64,000 nucleotides of DNA from Pedobacter sp. PAMC26386 (GCA_014302835.1 CP060294.1:1612001-1676000), one strand, 5' to 3'; numbered from the stretch's first letter, positions 1 through 8,603 are shown. The notes: generated by a model not told the origin, from the sequence alone. Made by a program: numbers and translations.

Positions 1-2549
1 TGAAGTCTGCCTACATCGATTATTCGATGTCCGTTATTGTATCAAGGGCGTTACCTGATGTACGCGATGGATTAAAACCGGTACACCGTCGTGTACTTTA
101 CGGGATGCTTGATCTTGGTTTGGCGAACAATAAACCTTACAAGAAATCGGCCCGTATTGTAGGAGAAGTACTGGGTAAGTATCACCCGCATGGTGACTCA
201 TCAGTATATATGACTATGGTTCGTATGGCACAGCCATGGAGCTTGCGTTATTTACTGGTAGAAGGTCAGGGAAACTATGGTTCGATTGATGGTGATTCTC
301 CGGCAGCAATGCGTTATACGGAAGCCAGATTTCAGAAAATCGCTGAAGACATGCTTGCGGATATCAATAAAGATACTGTAGATTTTCAGTTGAACTTTGA
401 TGACTCTTTAAAAGAGCCAACAGTGCTTCCCGCAAAAGTACCAAACCTTTTAATTAACGGTTCTTCAGGTATTGCAGTAGGTATGGCAACTAATATGCCT
501 CCTCACAATATTACGGAAGTAATTAACGCGACTATCGCATACATTGAAAATACAGAAATTACTATTCCTGAGTTAATGAAATTCGTAAAAGGCCCGGATT
601 TTCCTACCGGAGCAATAATTTACGGATATACTGGTGTTCAGGATGCTTTTGAAACTGGTAGAGGACGTATTGTTATGCGCGCTAAAGCTGAAATCGAAAC
701 TGTAAAGGACCGCGAAACTATTATAGTTACTGAAATTCCTTACCAGGTAAACAAAGCAATGATGATTGAGCGTACTGCTGAATTAGTCGGAGAAAAAAAA
801 CTGGAAGGTATTTCTAATATTAAAGATGAGTCTAACAAAGATGGTATTCGTATCGTTTATGAAATTAAACGTGATGCGAATGCTTCAATTGTATTGAATA
901 ACCTTTTCAAGCAAACTGCTTTACAAACTTCCTTCAGTGTAAATAATATCGCTTTGGTGAATGGCAGACCTCAGATGCTTAATCTGAAAGATCTGATCAG
1001 ACACTTTGTTGATCACAGACATGATGTTATAGTAAGACGTACTAAATTTGAATTGGATGAAGCACAGAAACGTGCACACATTCTTGAAGGTTTATTAATT
1101 GCTTTAGACCACTTAGATGAAGTCATTAAATTAATCAGGGCATCAAATACTCCTGAAGAAGCCAGAACTGGCTTGATGGAGAAATTTGGTTTAAGCGATA
1201 TTCAGGCGAGAGCTATTCTGGATATGACTTTACGTCGTTTAACAGGTCTGGAAAGAGACAAGATTAAAGAGGAATTCAATGAGTTGATGAAAACTATCGA
1301 ATATTTGCAATCTATTTTGGCTGATGAAAGTCTTAGAATGCAGATTATCAAAGATGAGTTAGCTGAGATGATGGAGAAATATGGTGATGAGCGTAGAACT
1401 ACTATCGTTCACTCTGCTGAAGACATGAGCATGGAAGACTTTATCGAAGATGAAGAAGTTGTGATCACAATCTCCCATGAAGGTTATATCAAACGTACTC
1501 CTGCAACTGAATACCGTACACAAGCCAGAGGTGGTAAAGGTTCTAAAGGAAGTGATTCAAGAAATGAAGATTTTATTGAGCATTTACTGATTGCTTCTAA
1601 CCACAATTATATGTTGTTCTTTACTGAAACGGGCCGTTGTTTCTGGTTAAGAGTTTACGAAATTCCTGAAGGTTCAAGGTTAAGCAAAGGAAGAGCAATC
1701 CAGAACATTATCAATATTCCTAAAGAAGAGAAGATCAAAGCCTATATTAAGGTTAAGAATCTGAAAGATCAGGAATATCTGGAGAACAACTATATTATTA
1801 TGTGTACCAAAAAGGGAACGATTAAGAAAACTTCTTTAGAAGCTTATTCAAGACCTAGAGTAAATGGTATTAATGCAATTAATATTAATGAAGGTGATCA
1901 GTTACTGGAAGCAAGCTTAACCAGCGGATCAAGTGAAATTATAATGGCATTACGCTCAGGACGTGCAATCAGATTCAATGAAGCAACTGTTAGACCAATG
2001 GGTAGAACCGCTACTGGTGTAAGAGGTGTTACTTTAGGTCATGCTCAGGATGAAGTTGTTGGCATGATTGCTGTGGATGATCCGACAGCAACTGTAATGG
2101 TAGTCTCAGAAAAAGGTTACGGTAAACGTACTAATGTTGAAGATTATCGTGTAACAAACCGTGGTGGTAAGGGTGTGAAAACTATTACTATTACAGAGAA
2201 GACTGGTGATTTGATCGCTATAAAAGCGGTAACAGATGCTGATGATTTAATGATTATCAATAAATCAGGAATCGTTATCAGAATTGTATTAAGTCAATTG
2301 AGAGTTATCGGAAGAGCAACACAAGGTGTTCGTTTGATTAACTTAAAAGGTAATGACTCTATTGCTTCTGTTGCGAAGATTGAACATGAGGATGATCCTG
2401 AAGAAGAAGTTTCTGAAGATTTATTGCTTTTGGATCCTACTGATGTTCTTCCGGAAGAAGGTGAAACTGAAGAGGAAGCTGAGACTGAAGAAGAAGAAAC
2501 GGACGAGGAAAGTGAAGCGGATGACACTAACGAAACTGAAGAAAACTAA
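1..2549 (+). CDS. gyrA: DNA gyrase subunit A, 5' end outside window
   Basis: This is subunit A of type II DNA gyrase, which with GyrB introduces negative supercoils. The frame is already open at the left edge: codons from base 3 read [10 protein letters not shown], the normal GyrA N-terminal segment, so roughly 30 residues and the start codon lie outside the window. The catalytic tyrosine lies in AAMRYTE (codon 315-317). A GyrA-box-like QARGGKG follows, and the C-terminal beta-pinwheel repeats (for example NRGGKGVKT) separate it from ParC. The protein ends in a long Glu/Asp-rich tail. In the quinolone-determining segment [11 protein letters not shown] the position matching E. coli Asp87 is Met (codon 210-212). 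A terminator-like hairpin follows. Identity is certain; only the 5' end is missing. Confidence 0.98.
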   Translation, partial: KSAYIDYSMSVIVSRALPDVRDGLKPVHRRVLYGMLDLGLANNKPYKKSARIVGEVLGKYHPHGDSSVYMTMVRMAQPWSLRYLLVEGQGNYGSIDGDSPAAMRYTEARFQKIAEDMLADINKDTVDFQLNFDDSLKEPTVLPAKVPNLLINGSSGIAVGMATNMPPHNITEVINATIAYIENTEITIPELMKFVKGPDFPTGAIIYGYTGVQDAFETGRGRIVMRAKAEIETVKDRETIIVTEIPYQVNKAMMIERTAELVGEKKLEGISNIKDESNKDGIRIVYEIKRDANASIVLNNLFKQTALQTSFSVNNIALVNGRPQMLNLKDLIRHFVDHRHDVIVRRTKFELDEAQKRAHILEGLLIALDHLDEVIKLIRASNTPEEARTGLMEKFGLSDIQARAILDMTLRRLTGLERDKIKEEFNELMKTIEYLQSILADESLRMQIIKDELAEMMEKYGDERRTTIVHSAEDMSMEDFIEDEEVVITISHEGYIKRTPATEYRTQARGGKGSKGSDSRNEDFIEHLLIASNHNYMLFFTETGRCFWLRVYEIPEGSRLSKGRAIQNIINIPKEEKIKAYIKVKNLKDQEYLENNYIIMCTKKGTIKKTSLEAYSRPRVNGINAININEGDQLLEASLTSGSSEIIMALRSGRAIRFNEATVRPMGRTATGVRGVTLGHAQDEVVGMIAVDDPTATVMVVSEKGYGKRTNVEDYRVTNRGGKGVKTITITEKTGDLIAIKAVTDADDLMIINKSGIVIRIVLSQLRVIGRATQGVRLINLKGNDSIASVAKIEHEDDPEEEVSEDLLLLDPTDVLPEEGETEEEAETEEEETDEESEADDTNETEEN

Positions 2550-2577
2550 TTATAAATTAAATTAAAAACAGACCCAA

Positions 2578-2628
2578 TAAACCCTGCAGCTTAAAAGGAT
2601 AATTAATCCATTGATTCTGTAGGGTTTA
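2578..2628 (+). terminator. Hairpin after gyrA
   Basis: TAAACCCTGCAG (2578-2589) pairs with CTGTAGGGTTTA (2617-2628) with one wobble, and the inner part GGAT/ATCC can pair again. It lies between the gyrA stop and the next start. There is no strong T-run, so it may be a weak terminator or a processing hairpin. Confidence 0.5.
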
Positions 2629-2652
2629 TGTTCATTAAAACCAATTTACAAT

Positions 2653-3741
2653 ATGAAAAAAGTACTTTTAAGTATGCTTTTAGTAGGTGCTGCCACTTAT
2701 GCAAATGCTCAAAAGAGTGAAGTTTCAAAAGCTAAAAATGCATGGAATATGTCAAGTTTGATGACAAATAAACCTTTGGATGTAACTTTAAAATCTCTTG
2801 AAGAAGGATTAAAGACTACTGACAATGCAATTGCAAATGAAAAATCTAAAGATATGCCTGAAGCTTGGTCTTACAGAGCATTATTTGCTTCAAAGATTTC
2901 ATTTATAGATTCCTTGGATATAGCAAATGCAATTGCTAAAGATAAAATTGCTGAAGAAGCAATTGTAAAAGCAAAAGCACTGGATACAAAAGGTGGAGAA
3001 AAAGAAAATATTAAAGAAGCAGAACAGACTTTGTCAAATGCTTTGAGAAACAGAGCAATTTTTGCTTACAATAAAAAAGATTTCAAGTCTGCACTTCAGT
3101 TCTTTAATGAGATTACTGCTAAGAATCCACAGGATACTTCAATGTATGTGAATGCAGGTGTTACTGCTAAACAAATTTCAGATTTCCCTGAAATGATCAA
3201 AAACTTTAAAAAAGCTATTGATTTGGGATCTAAAGACTCTGAATCTTTATATAGTGAAATCATTTCTACTACTTTCTCTACGGTAAAAGATACTGTTTCT
3301 GGTGCAGCGTTACTAGAACAGGCTCTTGCTAAATATCCTGAGAATTCATATTTTTCTGGTATGCAGACGGACCTTTTCATCAAACAGGGTAACATCGCAA
3401 AATCTCAGGAATCTTTGAATAAATTGATTGCTAAAGATGGTAAAAATGCTTCATACCAATATGCTATGGGTGACACTTACTACAAACAAGCATTAGATTT
3501 GCAAGGAAAAAGAAATAAAATTGATCCTAAAAAGAAAAAAGAATTTGATGATGTAACTGCTAAAATGAAAGGTTTTATTGAACAGGCATTACCTTATTAC
3601 AAAAAAGCTTACGAGTTGGATCCTAAAATGACTTCTGCTTTAGAAAATTTAAAAGTTATTTATGCTTTTAAAGATGACAAAGTAAATTATGAGGCTACTA
3701 AGAAATTATTGGATGCGCAAAATGCAGCACCAAAAAAATAA
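2653..3741 (+). CDS. Secreted TPR-repeat protein
   Basis: This 362-residue protein starts with a clear Sec signal peptide (MKKVLLSMLLVGAATYANAQ, cleavage about residue 19/20), so it is exported to the periplasm or cell surface. The rest is alpha-helical with tetratricopeptide-like repeats, for example around ALRNRAIFAYNKKDFKSALQ and the C-terminal ALPYYKKAYELDPKMTSA. No catalytic motif is visible. Such proteins usually act as protein-protein scaffolds in Bacteroidota envelopes, but the partner is unknown. The next gene is a shorter-lived relative in the same orientation (same signal-plus-TPR design), suggesting an old duplication. A strong terminator separates the two. Confidence 0.85.
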   Translation: MKKVLLSMLLVGAATYANAQKSEVSKAKNAWNMSSLMTNKPLDVTLKSLEEGLKTTDNAIANEKSKDMPEAWSYRALFASKISFIDSLDIANAIAKDKIAEEAIVKAKALDTKGGEKENIKEAEQTLSNALRNRAIFAYNKKDFKSALQFFNEITAKNPQDTSMYVNAGVTAKQISDFPEMIKNFKKAIDLGSKDSESLYSEIISTTFSTVKDTVSGAALLEQALAKYPENSYFSGMQTDLFIKQGNIAKSQESLNKLIAKDGKNASYQYAMGDTYYKQALDLQGKRNKIDPKKKKEFDDVTAKMKGFIEQALPYYKKAYELDPKMTSALENLKVIYAFKDDKVNYEATKKLLDAQNAAPKK

Positions 3742-3760
3742 TTCTTAATCAATTGATATT

Positions 3761-3794
3761 AAAAGGGGGATAAATTTTATCCCTCTTTTTTTTT
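3761..3794 (+). terminator. Rho-independent terminator
   Basis: A stem built from GGGATAA (3767-3773) and TTATCCC (3777-3783), extended outward by A/T and G/C pairs, is followed by a run of T to 3794. It sits directly after the first TPR gene and before the -7-like box of the second, so the two TPR genes are probably separate transcription units. Confidence 0.8.
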
Positions 3795-3797
3795 GTA

Positions 3798-3805
3798 TAA
3801 ATTTG
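3798..3805 (+). promoter_or_regulatory. Bacteroidota -7 box (TAAATTTG)
   Basis: TAAATTTG matches the Bacteroidota -7 consensus TAnnTTTG exactly and lies 12 to 21 bases ahead of the possible ATG starts of the next gene. No convincing -33 TTG was found because the expected region is occupied by the terminator hairpin. Confidence 0.45.
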
Positions 3806-3817
3806 CAGTTAAGCCCA

Positions 3818-4972
3818 ATGAAGCATATGGTTAAGAAACGATATATATTTGCAGTTACTATTTTGATGATCAGTTCCACTTCTGCGTTTTCCCAAAAGAC
3901 ACAATTGTATATTGCCAGGAATAGTGTAGGAAAACTTCAGGCGGCAATTTCAAATAAACAGGATCAGAAAACTCAGCTATCGATACTAGGAGAGGGGATA
4001 AAGGCTGCTGAAACTGCTGAAAAAGATAGGGAAACAAGAAAATGGCCAGAGACCTGGGCAATCAAGTCTTACTTGAGTTCTTACATCGCGATTGTTGATC
4101 CTAGCCAGGAAAATTCTGATAAATATTATGATCTGGCTATAAATGCTATTGATTCTGCTAAAAGATTTGACAAATTTGAAGATAATACTGGTTTAATCGC
4201 TGCGTCGGTCTATAATGTAAATATCAAAAAACAACAAAAGGGGAAATCTGCTTACCAGGCGAAAGACTTTTCAACTGCATTTAAATACTTAAAAGAAGTC
4301 AGTGATTTTTTTCCGAAGGATACCATTCTTGCTGTAAATGCGGCCTTGAGCGCGGAAGGCGTTAAAAATGAAGATGAGGCGTTAATTTATTTTAAACGCG
4401 CTAAAGAAAATGGGATCATAAATCCGGTCGTCTTTCAGCGTATGGCGGAAATCTATAAAGGAAAATTGGATAATGAATTGGCGATAAAGACTATTCAGGA
4501 AGGTTTGATTATGAGCCCCTATAATGATTTGCTAAACAATGATTATATCAATCTTTTGTTGGATAATGAAAAATATAGTGAAGCAAGACAGGTTATTGAA
4601 AATACTTTAAAAGTAGAGACAAGAAGTAAATTGTTATATTTTCTTTATGGTTATCTGCACCAGAAAAACACTAATATGGGGACTGCAGAATTAGCCTATA
4701 ATAAAGCGCTTGATATAGACCACAATTACTTTGATGCATTATATCAATTAGGGTTGGTTTATATTAATCTGAGCAATGATGCAATTTCTGCAGCAAAGAA
4801 AGATATTCCCACATTTACTTCCTATTTAAACCGCGCAGAGGTGATTTTATCACAAGCGCATAAAGTGAATCGGAAGGATAAACCAACAATCAATTTGTTA
4901 ATCGACATTTATACACGCAAAAACAGGTTTGACAGAGCCCAGGAATTGAAGGCTCAGCTGGAAGAGTTTTAA
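3818..4972 (+). CDS. Secreted TPR-repeat protein
   Basis: The protein has about 384 residues, an N-terminal signal peptide (KKRYIFAVTILMISSTSAFSQ) and tetratricopeptide-like helices throughout, such as the AELAYNKALDIDHNYFDALYQLGLVY repeat near residues 285-310. Two in-frame ATGs are possible (3818 and 3827). The second puts the Lys-Lys closer to the N-terminus, and an upstream TTG at 3803 overlaps the -7 box and is unlikely. The role is unknown; an envelope scaffold is the family expectation. It is the last chromosomal gene before the integrated element and converges on the TonB receptor gene at 14732 once the element is removed. Confidence 0.83.
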   Translation: MKHMVKKRYIFAVTILMISSTSAFSQKTQLYIARNSVGKLQAAISNKQDQKTQLSILGEGIKAAETAEKDRETRKWPETWAIKSYLSSYIAIVDPSQENSDKYYDLAINAIDSAKRFDKFEDNTGLIAASVYNVNIKKQQKGKSAYQAKDFSTAFKYLKEVSDFFPKDTILAVNAALSAEGVKNEDEALIYFKRAKENGIINPVVFQRMAEIYKGKLDNELAIKTIQEGLIMSPYNDLLNNDYINLLLDNEKYSEARQVIENTLKVETRSKLLYFLYGYLHQKNTNMGTAELAYNKALDIDHNYFDALYQLGLVYINLSNDAISAAKKDIPTFTSYLNRAEVILSQAHKVNRKDKPTINLLIDIYTRKNRFDRAQELKAQLEEF

Positions 4973-5349
4973 AATATCATTACCAATAGATCTACACTCA
5001 AGTTCTTGGAAACTTATGATGATCGTCGTTGAAAGCCACAGCAACAATGGCTAATAGTTGTGCAGCCAATTTTCTTGGCGATAGGACACTCAAAAAACAT
5101 TAGATATGAATTATCGCCTCAGTCATTAAATGTAAAGTTTCAACTTAACATAATGTTAATTATATAACAAGATAAAAAAGGTTGTAATTCTTTGAATATC
5201 TGATACTTATAAATTTATTAAACCGCATAAATGTGGTGAATGTTTTAATAATACACTTTAAAAGCTGTAATCGCATTTATAGTTGTATTACCATTGTAGT
5301 ATTTTTTTTAAATATTACTATCTTATTTTTTCGAACTTATTCTTGACTC
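4973..5349. other. Intergenic region spanning left element junction
   Basis: Bases 4973-5142 are host non-coding sequence after the TPR gene; no convincing gene was seen. The dif-like site occupies 5143-5170. From 5171 to 5349 the sequence is very AT-rich and is the left part of the element's non-coding region. When the element is circular this part joins 14330-14463, giving an intergenic region of about 335 bases, a natural place for the replication origin and first promoter. I see no clear TAnnTTTG/-33 pair; TATTCTTG just ahead of the first start is the nearest match. Confidence 0.6.
5143..5170 (+). repeat. dif-like Xer site, left junction (attL)
   Basis: The 28-base site reads as an 11-base arm ending CATAA (5143-5153), the 6-base centre TGTTAA (5154-5159) and an 11-base arm TTATATAACAA (5160-5170). 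This is the arm-6-arm layout of XerC/XerD sites; E. coli dif has CATAA, TGTATA and TTATGTTAAAT. Bases 5149-5169 are identical to 14464-14484. The direct repeat marks the left boundary of the element. Confidence 0.75.
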
Positions 5350-5598
5350 ATGGAAAATCTTAAACGCTTAAATAAAGCTCAACGTCGTAAATTTTTGGAA
5401 TATCTTGATGCTTTTGAAGCTACGATTTATCGTCCTTCACAAATTGTTAGCATTAGCCAACGTAAAAAGTCAGCTACCGCACAGCGGTATAGAAATATTA
5501 AATGTGCTTGTGCAATACTAAAACACTATGCAGATTTTGACAAAAAACATGACGAAAGGCCAAACTTTCGAAAAACTCGAATTTATGACGCAGTTTAG
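5350..5598 (+). CDS. Small basic element protein, unknown
   Basis: This is the first gene of the element, 82 residues and rich in Lys/Arg (LNKAQRRKFLEYLDAF, SQRKKSATAQRYRNIK). It has no signal peptide or membrane span. I do not recognise it. Its place directly downstream of the circular intergenic region suggests an early function such as DNA binding or regulation, but that is inference from position. The next small frame starts inside its last codons (overlap 14 bases), as expected for translational coupling. Confidence 0.6.
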   Translation: MENLKRLNKAQRRKFLEYLDAFEATIYRPSQIVSISQRKKSATAQRYRNIKCACAILKHYADFDKKHDERPNFRKTRIYDAV

Positions 5599-5770
5599 TT
5601 GTATTGCTAAAGTTGGAAATGACCGGTTTGTCAAGTACCGAAACGTCAAAAATCTCAGGCACTTTAGGGAATTTCTATTAAAAACTTTCCCCGACTTCCG
5701 TTTTTGCAACTATTATAACACTAAGAGTCGGCTATTGGCCGGCTCTTTCACTAGGAAGACTGTTTTATAA
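5585..5770 (+). CDS. Small basic element protein, unknown
   Basis: The ATG at 5585 overlaps the stop region of the preceding gene and gives a 61-residue, basic protein without a membrane segment (MTQFSCIAKVGNDRFVKYR...). Two upstream in-frame ATGs (5528, 5549) would lengthen it but would overlap the previous gene more deeply. The C-terminal coding part contains the hairpin at 5724-5746. No family is recognised. It may be an early regulator or a chance frame, so confidence is modest. Confidence 0.45.
   Translation: MTQFSCIAKVGNDRFVKYRNVKNLRHFREFLLKTFPDFRFCNYYNTKSRLLAGSFTRKTVL
5724..5747 (+). other. GC-rich hairpin
   Basis: AGAGTCGGC (5724-5732) pairs with GCCGGCTCT (5738-5746) with one G-T wobble around a 5-base loop, followed by only TT. 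It lies inside the end of the small coding frame, so it is a poor terminator. In a single-stranded genome it would fold stably and could serve replication or packaging, which is inference. Confidence 0.45.
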
Positions 5771-5792
5771 CGCTTCTGCCCTTCTGGTAGCT

Positions 5793-5810
5793 CCTTAATT
5801 TATATTAAGG
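5793..5810 (+). other. Hairpin CCTTAAT/ATTAAGG
   Basis: CCTTAAT (5793-5799) and ATTAAGG (5804-5810) form a perfect 7-bp stem with a 4-base loop, followed by CTCTCACCTT. A very similar hairpin and flank recur at 8569-8603 in the same element (ATTAAGG followed by CACTCACTT). It may be a repeated terminator or processing signal. Confidence 0.5.
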
Positions 5811-5848
5811 CTCTCACCTTTCTTCAATTAACAGAATTTCTTCACACT

Positions 5849-6055
5849 ATGACCTTACTGGGAAAACTCGCCACTTCAACGGCCAGTACCTCCACTATAC
5901 TCACAGTTCTACCAATGTCGGACAAAAATCAAGAGCTTATAGTGGCTTTTGCTTCTTCTCTGATTGTTCAGGTTGTCCTAAAGTTAGCGGAGCATTGGCA
6001 AAAAAAGAGACGTATAAACAGAATTAAACGCTCTTATGGTAGCAACAAGGATTAA
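5849..6055 (+). CDS. Small membrane protein of the element
   Basis: This 68-residue protein has one hydrophobic segment (about residues 28-47, ELIVAFASSLIVQVVLKLA) followed by a strongly basic tail (QKKRRINRIKRSYG). The design fits a one-span inner-membrane or virion-membrane protein with a nucleic-acid- or lipid-facing basic end. No family is recognised. The next gene begins 20 bases before its stop, so translation is probably coupled. Confidence 0.65.
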   Translation: MTLLGKLATSTASTSTILTVLPMSDKNQELIVAFASSLIVQVVLKLAEHWQKKRRINRIKRSYGSNKD

Positions 6056-6248
6056 CACGGAAAAATTGACTACGGTTGGTCAGTTGCGTTTAAAACGCAC
6101 AATTATTACAGACCCTCGCATTGTGCGTTTGTATATGACCGAAAAATTATACTTTGATTTAAACATTATAGCTCAATATGCGGGTGTTACACTAGATGAA
6201 CTACTCCGTAATATGGCTAAAGATTATGTAAAAGAATGTAATGGCTAA
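6036..6248 (+). CDS. Small protein, possible ribbon-helix-helix regulator
   Basis: The 70-residue protein ends in a pattern like a ribbon-helix-helix fold: a strand-like stretch (RIVRLYMTEKLY), then helix DLNIIAQYAGVTLDELLRNMAKDYVKE with the usual short turn before a Thr/Ser-led second helix. If correct it would be a dimeric DNA-binding regulator, the only candidate regulator seen in the element. This rests on pattern only. It overlaps the genes on both sides (20 and 8 bases). Confidence 0.6.
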   Translation: MVATRINTEKLTTVGQLRLKRTIITDPRIVRLYMTEKLYFDLNIIAQYAGVTLDELLRNMAKDYVKECNG

Positions 6249-6399
6249 AAAAACATTAACTGCTAAGTTCACCAAGGGTGACACAGTAAAATATTGCGGA
6301 TTGACCTACGAGGTCGAAACAATTATTTCAATGGAAACAGGGTTTTGGTATACACTTGTAAATAGAATTGGTTATGTCCACGAAACAGAACTTAAATAA
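6241..6399 (+). CDS. 52-residue SH3-like small protein
   Basis: ATG at 6241 overlaps the stop of the previous gene and opens a 52-codon frame ending TAA at 6399. The sequence is beta-rich and resembles a small SH3/KOW-like barrel (KGDTVKYCGLTYEVETI, then GYVHETELK at the end). No function can be assigned. The tight overlap on both sides (the next gene starts at 6374) and sensible composition support a real gene. Confidence 0.6.
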   Translation: MAKKTLTAKFTKGDTVKYCGLTYEVETIISMETGFWYTLVNRIGYVHETELK

Positions 6400-6577
6400 A
6401 GTCACCGGAGACGTTCACGTATACGGTGTAAATGCCGAAGAAACTACGGTAGATTTATGGCTAACCTTAACAGAGTTCGTCAACTACATGAATGGATTGA
6501 CTGTCGAAGACTTCAAAGACTTCACTAAATTAAACATCAGCTTCAGTAAGCCTTTTACAATTCTTCAGGATAACTAA
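6374..6577 (+). CDS. Small acidic element protein, unknown
   Basis: Starting at the ATG at 6374 (MSTKQNLNKVTGDVHVYG) this gives 67 residues; a TTG two codons upstream is less likely. It is soluble and mildly acidic, with a helical middle (TLTEFVNYMNGLTVEDFKDF). No family is recognised. It overlaps the preceding small gene by 26 bases and is the last of the tightly overlapping early cluster before the hairpins at 6596-6640. Confidence 0.55.
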   Translation: MSTKQNLNKVTGDVHVYGVNAEETTVDLWLTLTEFVNYMNGLTVEDFKDFTKLNISFSKPFTILQDN

Positions 6578-6595
6578 TATTTACCTTGTATCAAA

Positions 6596-6640
6596 TGGTG
6601 TAAGTCTATAACATACACCAAAGTGTCCCACCAATGGGAC
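6596..6640 (+). other. Two successive hairpins in element
   Basis: TGGTGTA (6596-6602) pairs with TACACCA (6614-6620), and GTCCCA (6625-6630) pairs with TGGGAC (6635-6640). They fill the only gap between the early small-gene cluster and the virion-type genes. No clear T-run follows. They could be a transcript boundary or a single-strand structural signal. Confidence 0.45.
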
Positions 6641-6696
6641 TATTCTTCAAAAAACTTCACATCACTTCACTTCATCAAACTTTATTAAATAAAATT

Positions 6697-6882
6697 ATGG
6701 CATTCAGACGAAGCATAAGAAGGGCACGCCGTTCATTTTCGGCCGGTGGCTTCAAAGTAAAAAAACAGTTGACTAGCGCAAGGCGCACAGCTAGTAGACA
6801 CCGTAAAAAAGCGGGAACGCTAACAACTATTATAATGGCTATAGGTGGTTTCCTTGTTTATGATAAATTCATTAAAAAATAA
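6697..6882 (+). CDS. Arg/Lys-rich one-span membrane protein
   Basis: I chose the ATG at 6697 because the reading frame upstream (from 6634) is low-complexity and lies over hairpin sequence, while an A-rich stretch precedes 6697. The 61-residue product has a very basic N-terminal half (MAFRRSIRRARRSFSAGG, ...TASRHRKKAG) and a C-terminal hydrophobic helix (TTIIMAIGGFLVYDKF). This suits a virion membrane protein whose basic part contacts packaged DNA, as in membrane-containing icosahedral phages. The assignment is inference; no homologue is recognised. Confidence 0.65.
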   Translation: MAFRRSIRRARRSFSAGGFKVKKQLTSARRTASRHRKKAGTLTTIIMAIGGFLVYDKFIKK

Positions 6883-6886
6883 TATT

Positions 6887-7018
6887 ATGTTCGGACGTAA
6901 CAACAAAACATTAATCTACGTTGCTATTGCAGCGGTTGCAGGGTACTTTTTCAAAGATAAGTTACCACAGGGTCTACAGGACATTTATAACAAAATAGAG
7001 GCAAAACTTAAAAAATAA
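6887..7018 (+). CDS. 43-residue membrane protein
   Basis: A 43-codon frame begins 4 bases after the preceding stop: MFGRNNKTLIYVAIAAVAGYF followed by a short basic helical tail (FKDKLPQGLQDIYNKIEAKLKK). It has one N-terminal hydrophobic segment (residues about 8-21). With the preceding gene it forms a pair of tiny one-span membrane proteins just upstream of the capsid candidate, a layout expected for virion membrane proteins. No family is recognised. Confidence 0.6.
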   Translation: MFGRNNKTLIYVAIAAVAGYFFKDKLPQGLQDIYNKIEAKLKK

Positions 7019-7104
7019 GTAAATACTCCTCCCCTTCTAATTTTCTCTTTAACACTTTTTCTTTAATACATTATTTCTTCTTCAAAAACTAATTTTCTCA
7101 ACTG

Positions 7105-8070
7105 ATGATTATAAGAATCGACGAAACCCGCTCACAGCAGGTAACTAATAACACAATTAATGGTTTCTATGTAAATGTACTTTTAGTAGCGAATGCTGTT
7201 AATGCACTAATTAAAAGAACAGGGTATGGAACCGGAATTGATTTTGATGCCTCACAGGTAAGCTTAAAAGCTACTTTAAAGCGTGATGGCAAAATATATA
7301 ACTTGTTTAATAACAATCTTGGTATTATCGGCCAGTATAATAGCTTACTTTCTGGTGGTAAAAACTGGTTATTAGGTACTGATTATGTTAGGCCTACCGG
7401 TGGTACTAAACATAAAAATGTAAGGACATTATTTTTGTCAATCGGTGGTCACCTAAACTTAAAAGGTACTGATGAAATAGACATTGAATGTACTATTGGC
7501 CGTAACACTTTTCAAGCAACGACTTTAGATACTTCTAGTTGTTACGTAGACATTAAGCCGAGTTTCTCTATAGGTAAAGAGATTGGTATTTATACATTAT
7601 TTTCTGAAACTATTCAGGCGGGTACTACTTCTGATAACTTCAATCTTGGCGATAATGTTACAAAGATCGCATTAATGAACTTTGAAGATACTGATGAAAC
7701 ACAACAGATTGTTTCTAATGTCGCCATTAGTTCAGATCGTTATGACCAGTCTTTTAGTTTACCTGACTTAATTACGCGTAATATGGTAATGTATGGTAAA
7801 CAAGCCTACAACAAGGGCTATGACCGTACCTCTGGTGTAGTAACTGACAGCTATACACCCGCTTACCCTCAATCATTTGTTTTATTAAATGACGAGGAAA
7901 TTGATAAAACAGCGGTTGACCTTACTTTTGATGGGTCAAAGGTTAATTCATCTAAAAACTTCCTTTGCTATACTTCTTTTGTTACCTCACTAGAAATTAT
8001 CCAGCGTGGTCAGTACTTAGAATCTAAGCACACCGAAGAAAATTTGGCAAAGTTACCCGTTTCTCTTTAA
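7105..8070 (+). CDS. Candidate major capsid protein
   Basis: This 321-residue protein has no signal peptide or membrane span and is predicted by eye to be almost all beta-strand, with alternating hydrophobic residues and many Gly/Asn/Thr turns (for example NGFYVNVLLVANAV, HLNLKGTDEIDIECTIGRNTF, FSIGKEIGIYTLF). It sits just after the small membrane proteins and is among the longest frames in the virion-type block. Size and strand content fit a double jelly-roll capsid protein of the PM2/FLiP type, but I recognise no sequence motif, so the role is inferred. The 360-residue protein at 10320 is the competing candidate. Confidence 0.6.
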   Translation: MIIRIDETRSQQVTNNTINGFYVNVLLVANAVNALIKRTGYGTGIDFDASQVSLKATLKRDGKIYNLFNNNLGIIGQYNSLLSGGKNWLLGTDYVRPTGGTKHKNVRTLFLSIGGHLNLKGTDEIDIECTIGRNTFQATTLDTSSCYVDIKPSFSIGKEIGIYTLFSETIQAGTTSDNFNLGDNVTKIALMNFEDTDETQQIVSNVAISSDRYDQSFSLPDLITRNMVMYGKQAYNKGYDRTSGVVTDSYTPAYPQSFVLLNDEEIDKTAVDLTFDGSKVNSSKNFLCYTSFVTSLEIIQRGQYLESKHTEENLAKLPVSL

Positions 8071-8090
8071 TTTACTCACAATGAAAAAAA

Positions 8091-8561
8091 ATGTCTTTTT
8101 TATCAAAAATTTTCAAAAAAAAACCTGGGGGTACTTTCTTAGGTAATCTTCTTAGAGGCGCTGTAAAGCAAATTCCCATAGTGGGGGAAGTTGTAGGAAA
8201 TGGTGCGAATAAAATTGAGCTTGGTCAAACAAAGACAAACGCCCAATTGCAAAAGGAGAGCTTAACAGTTCCTTCTGTTAGTGAACAGATTGCAACTACT
8301 CCTCCTACACCGGCGAATATAATGGGAACAGCCGGTTATCCTTCTCCTTCTGCTGTATTTCAAACTGGTCAAGCAGACAACCCAAATCAACTTGCAAATG
8401 TTGGTATTACCGCACCTCGTATTAATCCTATTCCTGTTAGCGTAGATGTTGATTGGAAAAATGGACGTGTTCAATATGGTAATACTGCTCCTGACAACTC
8501 TATGTTGTTATATGGAATGCTAGGATTGGGAGCATTAATGATGCTAAATAAAAACAAATAA
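8091..8561 (+). CDS. Virion membrane protein candidate
   Basis: The protein has 156 residues with a basic amphipathic N-terminus (MSFLSKIFKKKPGG), a long Pro/Thr/Asn/Gln-rich middle of low complexity (TTPPTPANIMGTAGYPSPSA) and a C-terminal hydrophobic helix (LLYGMLGLGALMMLN) ending in Lys residues. It would be anchored in a membrane by its C-terminus. No family is recognised. It follows the capsid candidate after 20 bases and is followed by a terminator-like hairpin, so the two are likely co-transcribed. Confidence 0.65.
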   Translation: MSFLSKIFKKKPGGTFLGNLLRGAVKQIPIVGEVVGNGANKIELGQTKTNAQLQKESLTVPSVSEQIATTPPTPANIMGTAGYPSPSAVFQTGQADNPNQLANVGITAPRINPIPVSVDVDWKNGRVQYGNTAPDNSMLLYGMLGLGALMMLNKNK

Positions 8562-8568
8562 TTCTTTT

Positions 8569-8603
8569 AGTGCCTTAATTAACTATTAAGGCACTCACTT
8601 TTT
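8569..8603 (+). terminator. Rho-independent terminator in element
   Basis: AGTGCCTTAAT (8569-8579) pairs perfectly with ATTAAGGCACT (8585-8595) around a 5-base loop, and a TTTTT run ends at 8603. It follows the virion membrane protein candidate. Its core and right flank resemble the hairpin at 5793-5810. Confidence 0.7.

Noticed and set aside
2294..2527. Ser-rich frame on the - strand opposite the gyrA 3' end
   Set aside because: It is the antisense of the Glu/Asp-codon repeats in the acidic GyrA tail and has no independent support.
6634..6696. Longer N-terminus for the Arg/Lys-rich membrane protein
   Set aside because: The extra 21 residues lie partly on the hairpin at 6625-6640 and have atypical composition; the ATG at 6697 has a better A-rich leader.
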